This document shows positions 1-5,414 of a stretch of 6,828 nt of DNA, piece after piece. The notes under the pieces are model-generated. The model had not been told where the DNA came from and did no database searches. It saw nothing but the letters and a program-made list of their open reading frames with translations. The position numbers were made by a program, and so were the translations under genes. The first letter of the stretch is position 1. Every line of letters starts with the position of its first letter. Where the stretch lies: NCBI GenBank assembly GCA_002691365.1, contig NZHL01000014.1, positions 44,960 to 51,787 on the forward strand, in the 5' to 3' direction. The stretch is from Fidelibacterota bacterium (GTDB lineage Bacteria; Fidelibacterota; Marinisomatia; Marinisomatales; S15-B10).

Positions 1-2229
1 CCTGTGATTTTTACTGCCATATTAGCAAAAGCAAGTGAAAATATTTTTAGATTTACTATTTTCGATACAACAAAACAACTATTATGGTTACCAGTACCAA
101 TTGACCATAAAACTCAAGCAAAGCCATTTATTGATGGAACCTTAAAAAATGCAGCTGGAGGAATTGCAGGTTTATTAATTATTGGAATATCTTTCTTGTT
201 GAGTTTTGAAACTCATGATAATATAAGATGGCTATCTATACCATCACTAGGAATGTTAATTTTATGGATTATTTTAAATTTTAAATTAAAAAAAGGATAT
301 GTCTCTGAACTTACAAAAGCTATTGAAAAAAGAAGAATAGATTTTGAAGAATTAGATATTGATATTAATGATCGAACTATTGTTAACACGATAAAAAAAA
401 CATTATTGCAGGGCGATGATAATCAAAAACTATTTGCTTTAGATACAATGAAAGGGTTATCACTTACTTCATGGAAAAAAGATTTGATAAACTTATTTGA
501 AAACGGTTCAAATGAGATTAAAGGTAAATTATTAATTATGACAAGTAAACATTCAAATATCATTTCAAATGAAATGATTTACCCTATTATTAATAATACA
601 GATGAATTACTTGCTTCAAGAGCAATTATAAGCTTTGGAATAAGGAAAAATTATAAAGTTTCAGATGAATTAACAGAATTTATTGAACATGAGAATCAAA
701 TCATTCGAGCTGCAGCATGTGCAAGCTTAATTTTAATGAATAAAAATAAAGATAACGCTAGAAAAACTATAAATTCTATGTTATTTGATTCAAACGAAAA
801 AACAAAACTTGCTGCTCTGAATTCAGTTGGTCATATATCCGATATATTGTCAAGTAATGGACTTGCAAAATTATTAAATGATCAATCATCTGATGTAAGA
901 ACTCATGCTGCTAAACTTGCAGAAAAAAGAAAAGATACCAATCTTATAATCCCATTGATTAATAACCTAAATAATTCAAATACATTACCAGCCTCAAGAA
1001 GATCCCTAAGATCTTTTGATAAAAATATTGTGTCAAAAAATCTTATTCAAATAATAAATGATAAATCTAAAAGTGGAAATGCTCTTATAGGTCCAATAAG
1101 AGCAATAAGTGATTACAGAAAAAATGTTAATCCTGAAAAACTTTTTGATAGCAATTATGAAAACAACCTCGATGTAATCAAAGAACTTTCTGATACGCTA
1201 ATTAAATTAGCAAAAAGATTACCTTTAGATAAGAATACTATTGAAAAATCTGAAAAACTATTAATCAATTTAGTAAGTGAATGCAAATTAGAATTAGAAC
1301 TAATTAAAAAATTTAAAAATGATGATGATGCATTTTTAATAACAGATCAATTGATTACGTCATTAAATAAAAAAAGGTCGATAATTCTAAAACTAGCTCT
1401 TTTGTCATTCCCTGATAGTCCAATAGAAACTTACCTTAATGCTATTAATTCAAAAGAATCAAATTCTCAATCAAATGTTTTAGAAATCCTTGAAAATCTT
1501 CTTTCGTTAGAAATAAGAGAACATTTAATTCCTATTTTTGATCTTACTCAAGAAAAACAAATAAAAAATTCTAAGGAGTTAAATAAATCAAATGAAATAA
1601 AAAATTGGTTTAATTTAGATAATTCTTGGAATGTAGCTTTAAGCTTAGATTATTTTATGAGAAAAAAACACTCCTTAAATGAAATTAAATGGTCTCAAAT
1701 TTCAACTGATTTTAAAATAAAAGAACTGTGTTCAATTAATTGGAAAAAAAAAGAATCATTATTAAAAAATGTTTCGGACTTTCCATCAGAAAAATTTATT
1801 TTAGATAACCTATCTATGTACTCAACTTTAGAAAAAACGATATTTATGAAAGGTGTTGATCTATTCAAGGATATTTCTGGTCAAGAAGTATCCAATATAG
1901 CTCAAATAGCAAAAGAAAGAGAATTTTCTGCTGATGAAACAATCATGAATCATGGTGATAATGGAGATTCAATGTTTATAATAATAAGTGGTTCAGTGAA
2001 AGTTCATATTGATGATAAAGAACTTACTACTTTATCAAAAGGAGATTGTATTGGTGAAATGGCATTACTTGATCAAGAGCCTAGGTCAGCATCAATCACA
2101 ACTAAAGAAGAAACTACATTACTTGAAATTTATGGTGAGGATTTTTATGATCTCATGGCAAGTAGAATGGATATTATGCAAGGGATTGTAAAAGTTTTAA
2201 GCAGGAGGATAAGAAAAAATAATCAATAA
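1..2229 (+). CDS. Npt1/Npt2-type transporter C-terminus fused to HEAT repeats and a cyclic-nucleotide-binding domain (5' partial)
   Basis: The frame is open to the left edge, so the start and most of the membrane domain lie outside; the GTG at 4 is unlikely to be the true start. Residues are numbered from that GTG. Residues 10-50 (FDTTKQLLWLPVP, then PFIDGTLKNAAGG) resemble the conserved late loop of ATP/ADP-translocase-like (Npt/TLC) MFS carriers. Hydrophobic helices follow at about 51-68 and 75-93. Residues 125-375 are helical units of HEAT type (for example IIRAAACASLILM and TKLAALNSVGHI), and helical sequence continues to about 610. Residues 618-736 form a CRP-like cyclic-nucleotide-binding domain. 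Its phosphate-binding cassette, GEMALLDQEPRSA, keeps Glu685 and Arg694, so it probably still binds cAMP or cGMP. There is no DNA-binding helix-turn-helix. The likely role is an inner-membrane nucleotide or metabolite carrier with a ligand-sensing cytoplasmic tail; the substrate is unknown. The stop directly abuts the stop of the convergent gene at 2230. Confidence 0.82.
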   Translation, partial: PVIFTAILAKASENIFRFTIFDTTKQLLWLPVPIDHKTQAKPFIDGTLKNAAGGIAGLLIIGISFLLSFETHDNIRWLSIPSLGMLILWIILNFKLKKGYVSELTKAIEKRRIDFEELDIDINDRTIVNTIKKTLLQGDDNQKLFALDTMKGLSLTSWKKDLINLFENGSNEIKGKLLIMTSKHSNIISNEMIYPIINNTDELLASRAIISFGIRKNYKVSDELTEFIEHENQIIRAAACASLILMNKNKDNARKTINSMLFDSNEKTKLAALNSVGHISDILSSNGLAKLLNDQSSDVRTHAAKLAEKRKDTNLIIPLINNLNNSNTLPASRRSLRSFDKNIVSKNLIQIINDKSKSGNALIGPIRAISDYRKNVNPEKLFDSNYENNLDVIKELSDTLIKLAKRLPLDKNTIEKSEKLLINLVSECKLELELIKKFKNDDDAFLITDQLITSLNKKRSIILKLALLSFPDSPIETYLNAINSKESNSQSNVLEILENLLSLEIREHLIPIFDLTQEKQIKNSKELNKSNEIKNWFNLDNSWNVALSLDYFMRKKHSLNEIKWSQISTDFKIKELCSINWKKKESLLKNVSDFPSEKFILDNLSMYSTLEKTIFMKGVDLFKDISGQEVSNIAQIAKEREFSADETIMNHGDNGDSMFIIISGSVKVHIDDKELTTLSKGDCIGEMALLDQEPRSASITTKEETTLLEIYGEDFYDLMASRMDIMQGIVKVLSRRIRKNNQ

Positions 2230-2562
2230 TTAATTTTTATTAGAATTGAAAGTTTCATCTATAACATTGTTTATTTTTTCTTCAACAGCATTCGATGTTT
2301 TTTCTTTAAGATTTTCACCAAAGCTTGATATTGAATCTTCAATTATTTCATATGCTTGATCTAAAATAGCATTAATTTCTTCAATAGCATCTTTACCAGT
2401 ATAAACTGAATAAATCATAAAAAAAATAAATAAAATAAAAATTACAATTCCAACTTTAATTATTTTTTTTAAAATTGATAAAAAGGTTATTATAAACAAT
2501 ACAATAAAAATTGATAAAATGATTGGATTAGAAAAAGGAATTTTATCAAAAAAATCAATCAT
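2230..2562 (-). CDS. small two-helix membrane protein, function unknown
   Basis: This 110-residue protein is not recognised as a known family. Two hydrophobic helices lie at about 14-31 and 36-53, separated by a short KK-containing loop, so it is probably a hairpin in the inner membrane. The remainder (57-105) is polar, rich in Glu, Lys, Asn and Ile with an amphipathic spacing, and probably helical or coiled coil. The ATG at 2562 overlaps the TGA of the upstream phosphoesterase-like gene (ATGATTGA on the minus strand). I see no clear Shine-Dalgarno, so translation is probably coupled to that gene. The stop is immediately next to the stop of the convergent transporter gene. Co-translation suggests a link to the exported phosphoesterase-like protein, for example as a membrane partner, but that is inference only. 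Confidence 0.72.
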   Translation of the reverse strand: MIDFFDKIPFSNPIILSIFIVLFIITFLSILKKIIKVGIVIFILFIFFMIYSVYTGKDAIEEINAILDQAYEIIEDSISSFGENLKEKTSNAVEEKINNVIDETFNSNKN

Positions 2563-3466
2563 TTTTTAATTTGATATCTTTTTTTTGATTTAGTGTGTGA
2601 TAGTTTTTGATCATTTCTAAAACTGTTGAATCACTTTTCATATCTAAAGTCATTGGAATTAATTCACCATTAAATTTATGAATTTTATTTTTTTTGTTTA
2701 ATTTTATTTTCAAATGTCCAACATTGTAACCATCTTTTCCTGAATGTACAACTATTGTATTATTAATTTTTTCAGGTTTTTCTAGAAAAGACTGGGAATG
2801 TCCTCCAATAATTATATCTATTTGATTATTCTTTTTTGCTAAGTCCCGATCTTTTTCAATACCAATATGAGACAATAAAATAATTATATCAACCTTGTTT
2901 TTTAAAAATTTAATTTGATCATCTAATTTTACGTTAAAATCAAATACTTCAACGTTATTCCTTATTCTTTTAGGATAAAACTTGAAAATATCCGGATCAA
3001 TAATTGAGATAATTCCAAAATTTATATTTTTTTTGTTTAATATAATATAATCATTAACATTTTTAAATTTTGGAATAGAAATATTTAGTGAAATAAATGG
3101 TAGTGTAGAGTTGTCAATTAAATTTGTAATGAAATTTATTCCATTATAAAATTCTTGATCACCAATACCAATAGCATCATACGGAAGCATTTCATAAATC
3201 TTAAATGCTATACTATCTTTAAATTCATTTTTCTTAGCAGATAAGAAATCTCCAGAGTCCAAAAAAAGAGTATTTGGTTTATTATTATACCATTCATCGA
3301 TAAAATATTTTCTTTTTTCAAGTGAACCCAATGCTTTATTTGGACATCTACAATTTTCTAAGGCACCATTAGTGTTACTAGTATATAAAATATCTATTTC
3401 TGTTTGAGTAAAAACTAAATTTGGTAAAAGTATAATAAAAATTAAACATAATATGATTTTAATCAT
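2555..3466 (-). CDS. exported 5'-nucleotidase-like metallophosphoesterase with degenerate metal site 1
   Basis: I chose the ATG at 3466 (303 residues) because it gives a clean signal peptide: MIK, a hydrophobic core at 4-19, and probable cleavage near residue 20. The frame extends to a TTG at 3517, but that adds an odd Phe-rich leader and overlaps purU. The fold matches the N-terminal metallophosphatase domain of UshA-type 5'-nucleotidases: ILYTSNTNG at 26-34, LDSGD at 69-73, GDQEFYNG at 102-109, LLSH at 197-200 and GGHSQ at 221-225. Compared with family motifs, DxH reads N31/N33, GNHEFD reads GDQEFY (catalytic His to Gln104, Asp to Tyr107), and GHSH reads GHSQ. Asp73, His200 and His223 remain. 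A Cys-x-Cys (39, 41) follows the first motif. The C-terminal substrate-binding domain of UshA is absent. Normal nucleotidase activity is doubtful; a one-metal enzyme or a binding protein is possible. It lies 37 bases after purU and overlaps the next gene. Confidence 0.78.
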   Translation of the reverse strand: MIKIILCLIFIILLPNLVFTQTEIDILYTSNTNGALENCRCPNKALGSLEKRKYFIDEWYNNKPNTLFLDSGDFLSAKKNEFKDSIAFKIYEMLPYDAIGIGDQEFYNGINFITNLIDNSTLPFISLNISIPKFKNVNDYIILNKKNINFGIISIIDPDIFKFYPKRIRNNVEVFDFNVKLDDQIKFLKNKVDIIILLSHIGIEKDRDLAKKNNQIDIIIGGHSQSFLEKPEKINNTIVVHSGKDGYNVGHLKIKLNKKNKIHKFNGELIPMTLDMKSDSTVLEMIKNYHTLNQKKDIKLKND

Positions 3467-3503
3467 TTTTGAATTAAAATTTAAAAAAAAACCAAAAAAA
3501 CAT

Positions 3504-4343
3504 TTAATAAAAAACAATAGTTCTGCCTTTATATATTATAATTTTATGCTCAAGATGAGATTTTAATGCAGAGGTTAAAACTCTTCGTTCAATATTTTGT
3601 CCAACCTCAATTAATTTTTTTACTGAAAAATTATGATTGACAGGAAAAACATCTTGTGATATAATAGGCCCCTCATCTAACTCTTCAGTTACATAATGAG
3701 CAGTTGCACCAATTATTTTTACTCCCTTATCCCAAGCCTGCTTGTATGGATTTTTACCTTTAAATGCTGGCAAGAAACTATGATGAATATTGATTGAAGT
3801 AAAATTTTTTACAAAATTAGAAGTTAGAATTTGCATGTACCTTGCAAGAACAACTAAATCAACTTTATAATCTTTTAAAATTTTAATAATTTTTTTTTCT
3901 TGATCAAATTTTGAATCTGCATCTATTGAGAAATGAGCAAAAGGAATATTGAAATTGTCAGCAATATATTTTAGATCTTCATGATTGCTAATTATGATTG
4001 GTATATTACAATTCAATTCTCCGGAATTATGTTTGATTAAAATATCATAAAGTGGCAAAGATTCTTTAGTAACAAAAACTCCAATTGAAATTGGAGTTAT
4101 TTCATCAAAAAAACTAATTTTCGCATCAAAATCAATAAATGAATTATTAATTTCTTCTTTAATTTTATTTTTAGAATCATTTGTTAAAGTTGAATTATCT
4201 ATAGATAATCTCATAAAATATCTATTTTCTTCGATCTCAACATGTTGTTGAAGATCTAGTATGTTACCTTTATTTCTAAAAACAATATCAGATAAAATCG
4301 AAACAATTCCAGGTCTATCATTACATGACATTAGTACTATCAT
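3504..4343 (-). CDS. purU: formyltetrahydrofolate deformylase
   Basis: PurU hydrolyses 10-formyltetrahydrofolate to formate and tetrahydrofolate in the cytoplasm. It balances the one-carbon pool and can supply formate for purine synthesis. At 279 residues the length is normal for the family. Residues 1-75 form an ACT regulatory domain (MSCNDRPGIVSILSDIVF). Residues 84-279 form the formyltransferase-fold catalytic domain. The signature NIHHSFLPAF at 185-194 and the block around GATAHYV and LDEGPI at 212-227 are nearly identical to E. coli PurU. The catalytic triad Asn185, His187 and Asp223 is intact, and ARYMQIL (167-173) is also typical. The ATG at 4343 has a good ribosome binding site. The N-terminus begins a few residues closer to the ACT domain than in E. 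coli. It is the first gene of a leftward set and is divergent from the small exported gene at 4403. Confidence 0.96.
   Translation of the reverse strand: MIVLMSCNDRPGIVSILSDIVFRNKGNILDLQQHVEIEENRYFMRLSIDNSTLTNDSKNKIKEEINNSFIDFDAKISFFDEITPISIGVFVTKESLPLYDILIKHNSGELNCNIPIIISNHEDLKYIADNFNIPFAHFSIDADSKFDQEKKIIKILKDYKVDLVVLARYMQILTSNFVKNFTSINIHHSFLPAFKGKNPYKQAWDKGVKIIGATAHYVTEELDEGPIISQDVFPVNHNFSVKKLIEVGQNIERRVLTSALKSHLEHKIIIYKGRTIVFY
4077..4098. repeat. 10-bp perfect inverted repeat inside purU
   Basis: AACTCCAATT (4077-4086) and AATTGGAGTT (4089-4098) are exact reverse complements separated by GA. It lies in the purU codons for the linker between the ACT and catalytic domains (residues 82-89). 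The T-P-I-S-I-G-V codons could create it by chance. No function is assigned. Confidence 0.5.
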
Positions 4344-4348
4344 TTTTT

Positions 4349-4353
4349 TCCTT
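4349..4353 (-). promoter_or_regulatory. ribosome binding site of purU
   Basis: On the minus strand AAGGA lies 5 bases before the ATG at 4343. It is one of only two clear Shine-Dalgarno-like sites in this window, and it supports the chosen purU start. Confidence 0.65.
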
Positions 4354-4402
4354 GTGAATATCTTTTAATTATTCCTAAAATTTAATAAATCTTAAAACTA
4401 TA

Positions 4403-4822
4403 ATGTTTAAAAACATATTGATTTATATATTATTATTTATCTGCCTAATTTTTGCGAATGAAAATAAAAAAAAGGTTAAAGTACTAGAATCTTTAAGCTC
4501 ATCAAAAAAAATTATGAAAAATTCCTCAAGAAAACTTTATACAACTATTAAAAATGAAAAGGTTTTTGATAAATTATTTATTAATACATCCTTATCATGT
4601 GCTTATGTAATAAGATATTATTTTAATACTGAAATTATATTAGGCTATCATACAAATAAGTTAGTTTCTCTAGATGGTTCTATATTTTATTTAAAAAAAG
4701 AAAATAAAAACCCAGAAAACATAACAAAAGAAGTTATAGAAATAATTAGTTCTATGTTTTACGGCTCTAAAGAATTTGAACTTTTCAAAAATTCGATTGA
4801 TGAAAATATTAAGTTAAACTAA
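4403..4822 (+). CDS. small exported protein, function unknown
   Basis: This 139-residue protein is not recognised. The N-terminus MFKN followed by a hydrophobic stretch to about residue 18 (ILIYILLFICLIFAN) looks like a signal peptide, with possible cleavage after Ala18. The mature part is Lys- and Ser-rich to about residue 55. It is then more ordered (60-98), with alternating hydrophobic residues suggesting beta strands (SCAYVIRYYF, EIILGYHT, LVSLDGSIFYL), and ends in a helix-like tail (107-130). The mature part has a single cysteine (Cys67) and no lipobox, so it is probably periplasmic or surface-located. The gene is divergent from purU, with starts 59 bases apart, and lacks a clear Shine-Dalgarno. 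Its last 14 bases overlap the 3' end of the convergent acetyltransferase gene. Signal peptide, compositional fit and tight packing support a real gene. Confidence 0.7.
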   Translation: MFKNILIYILLFICLIFANENKKKVKVLESLSSSKKIMKNSSRKLYTTIKNEKVFDKLFINTSLSCAYVIRYYFNTEIILGYHTNKLVSLDGSIFYLKKENKNPENITKEVIEIISSMFYGSKEFELFKNSIDENIKLN

Positions 4823-4829
4823 TATTTTC
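4802..4829. terminator. perfect inverted repeat across the convergent overlap, candidate bidirectional terminator
   Basis: The arms GAAAATATTA (4802-4811) and TAATATTTTC (4820-4829) are exact reverse complements around an 8-base loop. The stop codons of the two convergent genes (TTA at 4809-4811 read on the minus strand, TAA at 4820-4822) lie in opposite arms. The plus-strand side is followed by a T-rich run (4830-4845). The stem has only one G-C pair, so its stability is modest. The call as a terminator rests on position and symmetry. Confidence 0.45.
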
Positions 4830-5288
4830 TATTTCATTTCTTTCAATTCTAAAAAGGGTCCAACCTTTCATAGGCTTCGCATTAAACTTCTCATAAAATT
4901 TTATCGCATCTGTATTCCAATTAAGAACATTAAACTCCATTCTTGCACAATCATTATCTAATGCAATTTTAGATAAACTTTTCATCATTTTTAATCCAAC
5001 ACCATAACTTCTCATTTCAGGGTTTATAAATAAATCTTCTAGATATAAACCTTTTTTACCTGTCCAGGTTGAATAATTAAAAAAATATACAGCAAATCCT
5101 ATAGGTTCATTATTGTTAAATGCAATAAGTGAAAAAACATTTGAATTATCCTGAAATATTTTTTCTATCAAAGATAGATTAGTAGTTACTTCATTTGGGC
5201 ATTTTTCAAAATTAGCTAATTTTTTTATAAACTTATAAATTGTTTTAACATCTTTAATGTTAGCTTTTCGTATTTGAATATTTTTCAT
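4809..5288 (-). CDS. GNAT acetyltransferase, diamine/spermidine N-acetyltransferase (SSAT) type
   Basis: This 159-residue single-domain GNAT protein probably transfers acetyl from acetyl-CoA to a diamine, polyamine or thialysine-like amine in the cytoplasm. It tracks SSAT over nearly its whole length: LANFEK at 24-29, IGFAVYFFNYSTW at 63-75, LYLEDLFI at 81-88, a pyrophosphate-binding loop RSYGVG at 93-98, FNVLNWN at 119-125, FYEKFNA at 131-137 and GWTLFRIE at 142-149. The SSAT acidic residue in LYLED (Glu84) and the general-acid Tyr (Tyr132, FYEKF) are present. The exact substrate cannot be read from the sequence, because thialysine acetyltransferases share these motifs. The ATG at 5288 is the natural start; I see no strong Shine-Dalgarno. 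It overlaps the convergent gene by 14 bases and is divergent from the cytochrome gene, with 126 bases between starts. No polyamine synthesis or transport gene is beside it. Confidence 0.9.
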   Translation of the reverse strand: MKNIQIRKANIKDVKTIYKFIKKLANFEKCPNEVTTNLSLIEKIFQDNSNVFSLIAFNNNEPIGFAVYFFNYSTWTGKKGLYLEDLFINPEMRSYGVGLKMMKSLSKIALDNDCARMEFNVLNWNTDAIKFYEKFNAKPMKGWTLFRIERNEIENISLT

Positions 5289-5309
5289 GTTTAAATCTAT
5301 TTAATTTTT

Positions 5310-5315
5310 ATTATA
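5310..5315 (-). promoter_or_regulatory. possible -10 element for the acetyltransferase gene
   Basis: The minus strand reads TATAAT, 21 bases before the ATG at 5288. I see no convincing -35 at the expected spacing, and such hexamers arise easily by chance in DNA this AT-rich. Confidence 0.25.
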
Positions 5316-5344
5316 GTAATGATAATTTATATTGATTGATTGAA

Positions 5345-5386
5345 TTGCGTTTTAAAAAATACATCATTATATTTTATTGTTATAAT
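5345..5386 (+). promoter_or_regulatory. candidate promoter for the cytochrome/PSD gene
   Basis: TTGCGT (5345-5350) and TATATT (5368-5373) are separated by 17 bases, a sigma70-like arrangement. A perfect TATAAT also occurs at 5381-5386 without a good -35. Either would give a short leader before the TTG at 5415. This is a pattern match in AT-rich DNA only. Confidence 0.3.
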
Positions 5387-5402
5387 TATACTATTCGATT
5401 AT

Positions 5403-5408
5403 GGGTGA
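5403..5408 (+). promoter_or_regulatory. ribosome binding site deciding the TTG start
   Basis: GGGTGA pairs with the CACC part of the 16S anti-Shine-Dalgarno. It ends 6 bases before the TTG at 5415 and only 3 before the alternative TTG at 5412, so 5415 is preferred. The TGA within it is the last in-frame stop before the gene. Confidence 0.5.
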
Positions 5409-5414
5409 ATTTTG

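Noticed and set aside
4..6. GTG at 4 as the true start of the transporter-fusion gene
   Set aside because: The frame is open to base 1, and the sequence begins in the middle of a conserved transporter region, so the real start lies upstream of the window.
2009..2191. 60-codon open frame on the plus strand inside the transporter gene
   Set aside because: It lies in another frame within the cyclic-nucleotide-binding domain, whose motifs are clear. The alternative product has no recognisable features.
3467..3517. Upstream extension of the phosphoesterase-like gene to a TTG at 3517
   Set aside because: It adds a Phe-rich 17-residue leader before a complete signal peptide and would overlap purU by 14 bases, with no ribosome binding site seen. 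The ATG at 3466 is better.
4399..4404. Perfect TATAAT just before and overlapping the ATG at 4403
   Set aside because: As a -10 element it would start transcription inside the gene, after its signal-peptide start. The next Met is residue 38. It is probably chance in AT-rich DNA.
5332..5346. TTGATTGATTGAATTG-like short tetranucleotide repeat between the acetyltransferase and cytochrome genes
   Set aside because: There are only about three imperfect units and no match to a binding-site pattern I could defend.
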